Below, in pieces: positions 56,801 through 64,000 of a DNA stretch of 64,000 nucleotides. Positions within the stretch are counted from its first letter, which is position 1; each line of letters begins with the position of its first letter. Below the pieces are notes generated by a model. The model did no database searches. It was not told the DNA's origin and worked only from the letters and a program-made list of their open reading frames with translations. Position numbers and translations under genes: made by a program. Source of the DNA: Corynebacterium afermentans subsp. lipophilum. Its GTDB lineage: Bacteria > Actinomycetota > Actinomycetes > Mycobacteriales > Mycobacteriaceae. The stretch lies in NCBI RefSeq assembly GCF_030408375.1, contig NZ_CP046530.1, positions 1 through 64,000 of the forward strand, in the 5' to 3' direction.

Positions 56801-59800
56801 CGAGAAGCGCATTGATGGCCGTGGAGAAGCCGTCGTGAAGCCGGGCGAGCCGATGGACATCTGGTACCGCGTCCGCAACACCGGCAACGTCACGCTCCAC
56901 GACGTGAAGCTGTCGGACAACGTCCAGGAAAACAACAAGGCGCTGCAGGAAGAGATCACCAAGCAGCTCAACGGCCAGGACACCTTCGACCTCGAGCCAG
57001 GCGAGATCCGCGACGTGCACATCTCGGTTAAGGCTCCAAAGGGCGAGCACGTCAACGAGGCTCGCGCCGACGTCCCGCCGACCACGATCCCGCCGGTGAC
57101 GCTCCCGCACACTACGGTCCCGGGCAAGCCGGTGCCGTCCACTGCCGTGTCCACCACGGCGAAGGCGAAGTCGCCGAAGATCACCATCAAGAAGTACGTC
57201 AACGGCCACGACGACGGCACTCCTGTACTTCCGGGCGAGGACATGGAGATCCTCTACCGCGTGGTCAACGAGGGCAGCATGCCTGTCGACGGCATCCGCG
57301 TCGTCGACAAGGTCACCCAGGCCACCGATAAGCAGGGCCTGCAGGCGGCAATCAATGCCGAGCTGGCGAAGGAGCCGGCGTTCAAGCTGGAGCCGGGCGG
57401 CGTGAAGGAGATCCGTATTACGGTGCCGGCACCGGCCGGCGGCCACGTGAACGAGGCCGTCGCCACCGCACCGGTGACCGTTCCGGGCACCACGGTTCCG
57501 CCGGTGACGGTCCCGCCGATCACGAAGCCGAGCACCACCATCCCGGGCTCTACCGTGCCGGGCACCACCGTTCCGTCCACTGTGGTCACCGTGACCGCGC
57601 CGCCAGATGAGGGCCGCTCGGAGTCGCCGCAGCTGGAGATCACCAAGTACATCAACGGCCGCGACGAGGGCGACGTCCTCGCAGCGAACGCTAAGAAGAT
57701 GGAGATCACGTACCGCGTGCGCAACACCGGTGTCGGCGAGGTCAAGGGCATCACCATCGCCGACGAGGTCACCGAGGGCGAGGACATCCCGAACCTGGCA
57801 GACAAGCTCGCTGCTGTCGAACCGTTCGACCTCGCGCCGGGCGCGTTCAAGGACGTCACCATCGAGGTGACCGCGCCAAAGGGCGGCCACGTCAACGTGG
57901 CTAAGCCGGTCGTGCCGCCGGTGACCGTTCCGGCCACCACGATCCCGGGCACCACGAACCCGAACACGACCATCCCGCCGACCACGGTTCCGGAGCGCGA
58001 GGTGACTCCGACGACGACGCCGTCCGACGATGCGCGCTCGAACGTTGTGAAGCTGGAGCTGCTCAAGGACATCTGGAGCAACGACACCAACAACTGGAAG
58101 ACCGCTGACAAGGTCGATGAGGCCGCAGACGCCGCAGTGGTGGACGCCAACGGCAAGATGCGTATCCGCTACACGGTGAAGAACACCGGTTCCTTGCCGG
58201 TTTCCGGCATCGGCATCGTCGACGAGGTCACCGAGCTGACCAAGGGCACCGACGAAGACAAGCAGGCGCTGACTGACGCAATTAACGCCGAGCTGGAGAA
58301 GTACGGCAAGGACTTCACGCTGCAGCCGGGCAAGTCCCGTGCAGTTGAGATCTCCGTGGACGCGCCGAAGCAGCGCCACATCAACGTGGCTAAGGTGACT
58401 GCACCGCCGGTGACTACGCTGCCGGGCTCCACCATCCCGGGTACCACCGTGATGACTACCACCAACGGCTCCACCGTCCCGGTGACCACCGTGACCCCGC
58501 GTGTGGTTGAGCCGTCCACCGTCACCCCGAACACCCCGTCCAACACCGCGCACGCGACCCCGACCTCCTCGACGACTCCGGTTGTCCCGGCTCCGGTTGA
58601 TCCGCAGTTCGCGGTGGAGAAGCTGGGTAACCAGTCTGGTATCTCGCTGGAGCGCAACAAGGACGGTAAGTACGGTTACTCTGCTGAGTACACGATCCGC
58701 GTGCGCAACACCGGCCAGGTTGCCGGTGAGCACGCGAAGGTGTGGGATGTGCCGGTGCGCGGTGTCGGCTTCGACATCAACTCCGTCACCATCGACGGCA
58801 CCGAGGTCAAGCCGAATTCCGGCCGTTACCTCATCAGCGACAAGGCTGAGCTCGCAGTTGGCGAGTACAAGGACTACCAAGTGGTGGTCAACGGCACCCT
58901 CGCCGATAAGGCTGCAGACGCGCTGCCGGCCGCTGTCGGTCAGTGCGAGGCTGTGACCCCGGGTAACCCGGGTGCTGGATCCGGTCTGGTCAACACGGTG
59001 CAGATGGCGGGCGATTCCGATGGCCCGGACAACAACATCGTCTGCGAGCCGGTTGAGCTGCGCCGCCTGAACATTGAGAAGCGCATCGACGGCCGCGAGT
59101 CTGCGCCGGTTACCCCGGGCGAGAAGATGGAGATCTGGTACCGCGTCCGCAACACGGGCAACGTCACCCTCTCCGGCATTACGCTGGCAGACCAGATCAA
59201 GGAAGACAACAAGGAGCTCCAGGCGGAGATTGACGCTGAGATCGCCAAGATCGAGGCGTTCGACCTCGCGCCGGGCGAAGTCAAGGATGTGACGTTCGAG
59301 GTCACCGCGCACGAGGGCGAGCACACCAATGAGGTCGAGGCCCAGGTGCCGGAGACCACCGTGCCGGGCACGACCCGCCCGGAGACCTCCATCCCGGAGA
59401 CCACCGTCCCGCCGGTGACCGTCCCGGGCACCACCAACTCGGAGACCACGGTTCCGGAGACCACCATTCCTGGCTCGACCATCCCGGCGACGACCATCCC
59501 GGGCACCACTGTGCCGGGCCGTTCGGTCCCGCCGACCACGGTGACCGCCACCGCGCACGCGAACTCGCCGAAGCTGGAGATCAAGAAGTACATCAACGGC
59601 TACGACGACGGCACGCAGGTGGCGCCGGGCGAGGACATGGAGATCCTCTACCGCGTGGCCAATACGGGCTCTGTGCGTATCGACGGCATCCGCCTCGACG
59701 ACGAAGTCACCGAGGCCGCCGACGAGCAGGTGTCCAAGGCGCTTCAGCGCGACATCAATGCCGCGCTGAAGAACGAGGCGCCGTTCGCGCTGGAGCCGGG

Positions 59801-62800
59801 TGAGGTGCGCGAGGTTCGCATTACGGTGCCGGCGCCGGCTGGCGGTCACGTGAACGTCGCAAAGCCGATCGTTCCGCCGGTGACCGTCCCGGGTACCACG
59901 ATCCCGGGTACGACGAACCCGAACACCACGGTGCCGGGTACGACGGTGCCGTCGACGGTGGTCACCGTGACCACCCCGTCGGACGACGCCCGCTCGGATT
60001 CGCCGATCCTGGACATCAAGAAGTACATCAACAACATCGACGACGGCGACATTGTCACCCCGGGCGATGACATGGTGATCACCTACCGTGTCTTCAATAA
60101 GGGCAACGTCGACGCCAAGGGCGTCACCATCGCCGACGAGGTCACTGAGGGCTCCAAGGCAACCAAGGCGGACCTGACCAAGCAGATCAAGGCGGAGCTG
60201 GACAAGCTCAAGCCGTTCGATGTCCCGGCCGGCGGCTACCACGACGTGGAGATCACGGTCAAGGCACCGGAGGGCGGTCACGTCAACGTGGCACGTCCGG
60301 TGGTGCCGCCGGTGACCGTGCCTGCGACCACCATCCCGGGCACGACGAACCCGCGCACCACGATTCCGGAGACCACGGTCCCGGAGCGCGTGGTCACGCA
60401 GACGACCACCCCGTCCGACGACGCCCGCTCCGATTCGCTGCAGCTGGAGATCCTCAAGGACATCTTCAGCCTGGAAGACAACGAGTGGCACGCCGCCGAC
60501 TCCGAGGACGACGCGGCGGTTGTGGACGCGAACGGCAAGATGCGCGTGCGCTACACGGTGACTAACACCGGTTCCGTCACGCTCAGCGACATCGACATCA
60601 TCGATAAGGTCACCCGCCTGGACGAGGGCGACCAGCAGGCGCTCACCGATGCGCTCAACGGTGCGCTCGAGGCTGAGGGCCGCGGCTTCACCCTGAAGCC
60701 GGGCGAGAAGAAGGTCGTCGAGATTACTGTCGACGCACCGAAGGGCTACCACGTCAACGAGGCCATCGCGACGGCCCCGGCGGTGCCCACCACCCAGACG
60801 CAGGTCTCCTCGGTGCCGGGCACCACCGACGCCACGACGACGGTGCCGGGCTCGCTGACCACCACCGTGGTCACCACCGAGAAGACGCCGAACGTGCCGA
60901 CGAACACCGCGCAGGCAACGCCGACCACCTCGGCAACCACCCCAGTGCCGCCGCCGGTCACGACGACTGTGGCGCCTGAGCAGCCGCAGTTTGCCGTCGA
61001 GAAGCTTGGCGCCCGTGCGGGCAACGTTGCGCTGACCCGCAATGAGGAGGGCAGCTACGACTACTCCAACGAGTACGTCATTCGCGTGCGCAACTCCGGC
61101 CTGGTCGACGGCGAGCACGCCACCATCTGGGACGTGCCGCTGCGCGGCGCTGGCTTCACGGTCAACGAAGTGACTGTCGACGACAAGGCTGTGGAGGTCG
61201 AAAACGGCCGCTACAAGGTCGCCGACGCCGCCGCGCTGAAGGCAGGCAAGTACAAGGACTTCCACGTCACCGTCACCGGCACGCTGGCTGAGGCCGCGGC
61301 GAACAACCTGCCGGAGGCTGTCGGCCAGTGCACCGCCGAGGGTGCGAACCCGGGTGCGGATTCCGGCCTGGTCAACGTGGCCAACATGTCCGGCGACTCG
61401 GACGGCCCGGGCAACAACGTTGTCTGCACGCCGGTTGAATTGCGCCGCCTGAACATTGAAAAGCGCATCAACGGCCGCGAGGACGCCTCCGTCACTCCGG
61501 GCGAGAAGATGGAGATCTGGTACCGCGTTACCAACACCGGCAACGTGGAACTGAACGACATCGCACTCGCGGATCAGATCCGCGAGGACGACCCGGAGCT
61601 GCAGGAGGAGATCAACGCGGAGCTGGCCGAGAAGGCCAAGCCGTTCAACCTTGCGCCGGGCAACTTCCAGGACATCCGCATCGAGGTCACCGCGCCGGAG
61701 GGCGAGCACGTCAACGAGGCACGCGCCGAGGTGCCGGAGACCACGGTTCCGGAATCCACCCGTCCGGGCACCACGATCCCGGGCACGACCGGCCCATCCA
61801 CCACGGTGCCGCCGGTGATCATCCCGGAGACCACCATCCCGGGCACCACTGAGCCGGGCACGACGGTGTCCACCACCGCGCGTGCGAACTCGCCGCTGCT
61901 TGAGGTGAAGAAGTTCATCAACGGCCGCGACGAGCACGCCCTGGTCAACGCCGGCGACGACATGGACATCACCTACCGCGTGACCAACAATGGCACCCTG
62001 CCGATCCGCGACATTCGCCTCACCGACGAGGTGCAGGAGGACAACGCCGAGCTGCAGCAGGCCATCGACGCCCAGCTGGGCAAGGTCGCCCCGTTCGCGC
62101 TGGAGCCGGGCGAATCTATGGACGTGACCGTGACCGTGAAGGCCCCGGCCGGCCGCCACGACAACGTCGCGGGCGTGACCGTGCCGCCGGTGACCATCCC
62201 GGCCACCACGATCCCGGGCACCACGAACCCGCACACGACCGTGCCGGGTACCACGGTGCCGTCGACAGTGGTGACTGTGACCGCGCCGCCGGATGACGCC
62301 TCCTCCGACTCCCCGCAGCTGGAGATCCTCAAGGAGATCAAGCGCGAGGACGAGGGCGACGACGCATGGCGCGACGCCGAAGAAGCCGGCGACGCACTGC
62401 CGATCGGCGAGGGCGAGCCGATGCAGCTGCGTTACACGGTGACCAACACCGGTTCGGTGGCGCTCGAGGGCGTGGATGTTGTGGACAACGTCACCCGCCT
62501 GGACGAGGGCGACGCCGACGAGTTCACCGCGCTGATCAACGACGAGCTGGAGAAGGCAGGCCGCGGGCGTGCCCTCGAGCCGGGCGAATCCGCCAAGATC
62601 GTGATCACGGTGGCGGCGCCGGCTGGCTACCACGTCAACGAGGCGATCGCGACCGCCCCGCCGGTCACCGCCACCGAGACTGTGGTCAGCTCCGTCCCGG
62701 GCACGACCAATGAGACGACGACGGTTCCGGGCAGCTTCGTCACCGAGACCACGGTGGTGGAGCGCACCCCGAACACGCCGACGAACAAGGCGCAGTCCAC

Positions 62801-63959
62801 CCCGACCACGGGTGCGGCACCGTGCGAGTGCGAAGTCACCACCATCACGGAGACCCCGGATCCGGTGACCACCACCTTGGCAGGTGAGCTGACCACCATC
62901 ACCCCGGACCCGGTGACCTCTGAGGTGACCATCACGGAGACCCCGGACCCGGTCACCTCCGAGGTGACCACCACGGAGATCCCGGAGCCGATCGTCACCA
63001 CTGTGGTGCAGACGCAGGATCCGATCACGGTCACTCGCACCACGCCGGTCACCACCGTGCAGACGGTGACGCCGGAGCCGCAGACGGTGGTCACCACCGT
63101 TGAGGGTCCGGAAGTGACCACCACGCCGGATGTTCCGGGCCAGGTGGTTGTGGTTGTGGACGACTCCGGCAAGACCGTCACCGAGGTCGCACCGACCCCG
63201 GTGGATGGCTACACCCCGCCGGTGACCGCGACGGCAACGTACACGCTGCCGCCGGTGGTCACGGAGACACTGCCGCAGGTCACGGTCACTGAAGTGGGGA
63301 CGAGCACCCCGGCCGTGGTCACCCCGACGGGCACGCCGGACGAGGGCAGCGTCCTCGGCCGCTGTGTGGCCAACGCGGTGCGCTCGCCGATCCTGTACAT
63401 GGTGCCGCTGCTGCTGGCGGGCCAGGTGCTGGGTGAGGTCGCAGCCCCGTACGTCAAGGCGGTCAACGACCAGTTCAACCAGATCTCCGCGGAGATCCAG
63501 GACGAGATCCGCCGCAAGACGCCGAACTTCGGTCACGGCCGTCGCGGTCACGAGAACGAGCAGGTTGCCGAGCTGCGCGCGAAGGCCGAGGCCGCCAACC
63601 GCATGCTGCAGGAACTGGCAATGCGCCCGGAGGTGCAGGAGTACGGCCAGTGGGCAGCCATCGCCGCGGGCGTGGTTGTCGCGGGCTCCGTCCTCTACGA
63701 TTGGTGCACCAACGAGGCTGGCGAGGCGTTCACCGCCATCGGCCCGAACAAGTCCAGCTCCATCGACGACGTTCGCGTGGGCGGCTCCTCGCTCCGCGGC
63801 CGCGGCGATGAGGCCGAGACCATCGTCGCGCCGGTGACCGACACCAACGCCGACGAGGCAACTGGCGAGGCTGAGGATGGTTCCTCTGAGGGATCCTCGG
63901 ATGGATCCTCCGGCAGCTCGGATGGCTCCTCTGACGGATCCTCCGGCTCCTCGAAGTAA
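53877..63959 (+). CDS. 3360-residue repeat adhesin with Cys-TM-TM-Cys C-terminal module
   Basis: GTG at 53877 has AAGGAG seven bases upstream; the signal peptide is basic (RRKNVPKRRQLRRFG), hydrophobic, with cleavage near ANA. Residues about 45-525 form an AT-rich-coded head resembling DUF6923-type propellers (NPADGYLYAIS, GTLLRISPVTGEV, FTNGAFDADGNYIF). Then come sixteen DUF11-like beta domains of about 130-185 residues, linked by TTVPGTT runs. By type they run A-B-C-D-E-F-B-C-D-E-F-B-C-D-A-B; examples are KKFINGRDE (A), LKEIKREDEG (B), FSVEKLSNQ (C), LNIEKRIDGR (D), KKYVNGHDDG (E), TKYINGRDEG (F). A Thr/Val-rich stalk (about 2965-3155) leads to Cys3163, a membrane segment, a charged helical loop, a second membrane segment, Cys3277 and a GSSDGSS tail. 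It is probably the cell's longest surface fibre. Confidence 0.9.
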   Translation: MNDRRKNVPKRRQLRRFGTAAATIALALGQAVSVELPTLGAAQIANAASSNIIQNTENVVKTRVKNSWLALFTVNHISASSDGRIQGFRLDAPQGEKFLNSGTYTVEIQGQAIPMKVEPYEDSSGSHLLATLPSPVTLRQSDTVFVKYQGSDQDAMPSQITGFEYYLAPVAHSRQPLNLTNASGGGDPLFSTEDACVTGGEVEKTDVTTWISTSYFGQKTTTQTAQRNRTYIRYRDIGSSEFTELPKGDSDWVYNSLAYNPADGYLYAISQDRPLDGSDASYWSRNIDPSRIYGTLLRISPVTGEVAPVGEIKLGSNLNDPIFEQDAHAGFTNGAFDADGNYIFANNASNGSGRIYRLSGSVGEDNLWIPSNNSSYVTAEATTLSGARPQNSNDWAFAGLEQSKFIWSISSTYDKSAPRKQTLFRTDTESGVTVSWDITDLGLPNGAYGNAWTYGNGNLGFSENSAAKAFEIHVTNPEIELTGSNDENKSQVVASLVGTEENFPTGYNNDATTNAYVVAQKPCPEPANPGLELKKFINGRDEHALVNAGEDMTITYRITNTGATRIEGILLKDQVQENNTELQQAVNDQLGSDPFDLEPGESRDVEVTVKAPVGRHDNTARLEVPPTVTLTTVPEDDASSDSPQLELLKEIKREDEGEDAWRDAEEADDALPIGKGERMQLRYTVRNTGSVALSGVDVVDKVTRLDDGDADEYTKLINAELKTVGRGLKLEPGDEKAVVITVAAPGGYHVNEASATAQPVTATETVVSSVPGTTNENTTVPGTLTTETTVVERVPNTPTNKAQSTPTSEVTPPPVVENPQFSVEKLSNQSAINLERNQDGKYAYTAEYTIIVRNDGKGDGEHADIYDVPLRGVGFELNSVQVDGQDAPLQNGRYKIADGAALAAGESKTFTVTVSGTISDAAAGNLPAAYGQCDATGADATKNSGLLNVVNMDGDSDGPDNNIVCTPVELRRLNIEKRIDGRGEAVVKPGEPMDIWYRVRNTGNVTLHDVKLSDNVQENNKALQEEITKQLNGQDTFDLEPGEIRDVHISVKAPKGEHVNEARADVPPTTIPPVTLPHTTVPGKPVPSTAVSTTAKAKSPKITIKKYVNGHDDGTPVLPGEDMEILYRVVNEGSMPVDGIRVVDKVTQATDKQGLQAAINAELAKEPAFKLEPGGVKEIRITVPAPAGGHVNEAVATAPVTVPGTTVPPVTVPPITKPSTTIPGSTVPGTTVPSTVVTVTAPPDEGRSESPQLEITKYINGRDEGDVLAANAKKMEITYRVRNTGVGEVKGITIADEVTEGEDIPNLADKLAAVEPFDLAPGAFKDVTIEVTAPKGGHVNVAKPVVPPVTVPATTIPGTTNPNTTIPPTTVPEREVTPTTTPSDDARSNVVKLELLKDIWSNDTNNWKTADKVDEAADAAVVDANGKMRIRYTVKNTGSLPVSGIGIVDEVTELTKGTDEDKQALTDAINAELEKYGKDFTLQPGKSRAVEISVDAPKQRHINVAKVTAPPVTTLPGSTIPGTTVMTTTNGSTVPVTTVTPRVVEPSTVTPNTPSNTAHATPTSSTTPVVPAPVDPQFAVEKLGNQSGISLERNKDGKYGYSAEYTIRVRNTGQVAGEHAKVWDVPVRGVGFDINSVTIDGTEVKPNSGRYLISDKAELAVGEYKDYQVVVNGTLADKAADALPAAVGQCEAVTPGNPGAGSGLVNTVQMAGDSDGPDNNIVCEPVELRRLNIEKRIDGRESAPVTPGEKMEIWYRVRNTGNVTLSGITLADQIKEDNKELQAEIDAEIAKIEAFDLAPGEVKDVTFEVTAHEGEHTNEVEAQVPETTVPGTTRPETSIPETTVPPVTVPGTTNSETTVPETTIPGSTIPATTIPGTTVPGRSVPPTTVTATAHANSPKLEIKKYINGYDDGTQVAPGEDMEILYRVANTGSVRIDGIRLDDEVTEAADEQVSKALQRDINAALKNEAPFALEPGEVREVRITVPAPAGGHVNVAKPIVPPVTVPGTTIPGTTNPNTTVPGTTVPSTVVTVTTPSDDARSDSPILDIKKYINNIDDGDIVTPGDDMVITYRVFNKGNVDAKGVTIADEVTEGSKATKADLTKQIKAELDKLKPFDVPAGGYHDVEITVKAPEGGHVNVARPVVPPVTVPATTIPGTTNPRTTIPETTVPERVVTQTTTPSDDARSDSLQLEILKDIFSLEDNEWHAADSEDDAAVVDANGKMRVRYTVTNTGSVTLSDIDIIDKVTRLDEGDQQALTDALNGALEAEGRGFTLKPGEKKVVEITVDAPKGYHVNEAIATAPAVPTTQTQVSSVPGTTDATTTVPGSLTTTVVTTEKTPNVPTNTAQATPTTSATTPVPPPVTTTVAPEQPQFAVEKLGARAGNVALTRNEEGSYDYSNEYVIRVRNSGLVDGEHATIWDVPLRGAGFTVNEVTVDDKAVEVENGRYKVADAAALKAGKYKDFHVTVTGTLAEAAANNLPEAVGQCTAEGANPGADSGLVNVANMSGDSDGPGNNVVCTPVELRRLNIEKRINGREDASVTPGEKMEIWYRVTNTGNVELNDIALADQIREDDPELQEEINAELAEKAKPFNLAPGNFQDIRIEVTAPEGEHVNEARAEVPETTVPESTRPGTTIPGTTGPSTTVPPVIIPETTIPGTTEPGTTVSTTARANSPLLEVKKFINGRDEHALVNAGDDMDITYRVTNNGTLPIRDIRLTDEVQEDNAELQQAIDAQLGKVAPFALEPGESMDVTVTVKAPAGRHDNVAGVTVPPVTIPATTIPGTTNPHTTVPGTTVPSTVVTVTAPPDDASSDSPQLEILKEIKREDEGDDAWRDAEEAGDALPIGEGEPMQLRYTVTNTGSVALEGVDVVDNVTRLDEGDADEFTALINDELEKAGRGRALEPGESAKIVITVAAPAGYHVNEAIATAPPVTATETVVSSVPGTTNETTTVPGSFVTETTVVERTPNTPTNKAQSTPTTGAAPCECEVTTITETPDPVTTTLAGELTTITPDPVTSEVTITETPDPVTSEVTTTEIPEPIVTTVVQTQDPITVTRTTPVTTVQTVTPEPQTVVTTVEGPEVTTTPDVPGQVVVVVDDSGKTVTEVAPTPVDGYTPPVTATATYTLPPVVTETLPQVTVTEVGTSTPAVVTPTGTPDEGSVLGRCVANAVRSPILYMVPLLLAGQVLGEVAAPYVKAVNDQFNQISAEIQDEIRRKTPNFGHGRRGHENEQVAELRAKAEAANRMLQELAMRPEVQEYGQWAAIAAGVVVAGSVLYDWCTNEAGEAFTAIGPNKSSSIDDVRVGGSSLRGRGDEAETIVAPVTDTNADEATGEAEDGSSEGSSDGSSGSSDGSSDGSSGSSK

Positions 63960-64000
63960 CCCCTCGAGCGCGTAGAACCCCGGCAGGTCGAACCACCTGC
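63960..64000. other. Window end, no feature
   Basis: Only 41 bases follow the giant adhesin stop. GCAGGTCGAACCACCTGC at 63983-64000 contains a short GCAGGT/ACCTGC pair that could be the start of a terminator cut by the window edge. Confidence 0.3.

Noticed and set aside
56652..63551. A 2299-codon open frame on the minus strand opposite the giant adhesin
   Set aside because: It mirrors the plus-strand repeats, has no ribosome binding site or signal, and is His/Arg/Asp-rich low-complexity sequence expected opposite high-GC coding DNA.

Overview
The window opens at the first base of dnaA and reads as the origin-proximal end of a high-GC actinobacterial chromosome, most likely a Corynebacterium. 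The order dnaA-dnaN-recF-DUF721(dciA)-gyrB ... gyrA-DUF3566-tRNA-Ile-tRNA-Ala, the crgA gene, and the fhaA-fhaB-pstP-rodA-pbpA-pknA-pknB cluster are typical of mycolic-acid bacteria. The absence of gnd between dnaN and recF, the very short intergenic gaps and several apparently leaderless promoters fit corynebacteria. I cannot name the species.

Layout. 1-7541: replication initiation and gyrase genes, with an origin-like stretch (DnaA boxes, large inverted repeat) between dnaA and dnaN. 7563-10461: a minus-strand group with a small cytosolic protein and two exported or envelope proteins. 10585-12117: a nuclease-like orphan gene and a decayed ribbon-helix-helix/Doc toxin-antitoxin pair. 12178-15075: gyrA and a DUF3566 membrane protein. 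15076-17200: a repeat-rich gap, a secreted metzincin protease, tRNA-Ile and tRNA-Ala. 17238-19142: an AlbA/Schlafen-type regulator gene bracketed by direct repeats. 19195-21560: carotenoid genes crtB-crtI. 21585-30488: two tandem paralogous giant surface proteins with a duplicated promoter and leader. 30784-34630: a DoxX-like protein, a YhgE/Pip-type membrane protein with an ATPase-like partner, and a divergent TetR regulator. 35718-38923: metF-metE. 39011-40204: a second nuclease-like orphan gene bracketed by inverted hairpin repeats. 40264-41527: cyclophilin and rhomboid protease. 41528-41698: a second cluster of DnaA boxes. 41748-43157: a large secreted beta-rich protein. 43517-52949: the cell division and peptidoglycan Ser/Thr kinase regulon. 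53129-53728: tRNA-Leu followed by a duplicated 3' flank and an array of palindromes. 53877-63959: one 3360-residue repeat adhesin.

How it fits together. The housekeeping genes drive replication (DnaA, DnaN, RecF, DciA, gyrase) and polar growth and division (PknA/B, PstP, FhaA/B, RodA, PbpA, CrgA). Between them sits an unusually rich envelope inventory: three giant stalk-like proteins share a C-terminal Cys-membrane segment-helical loop-membrane segment-Cys module instead of an LPXTG signal, and other exported proteins end in a plain hydrophobic helix. Many gaps carry 70-110-nt inverted-repeat elements, two of which precisely bracket single accessory genes. A 13-base motif (CGTCGATAAGCAA) recurs far more often than chance across ordinary genes but was not seen in the giant surface genes. 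I read all of this by eye; homology statements are motif-level and no searches were run.
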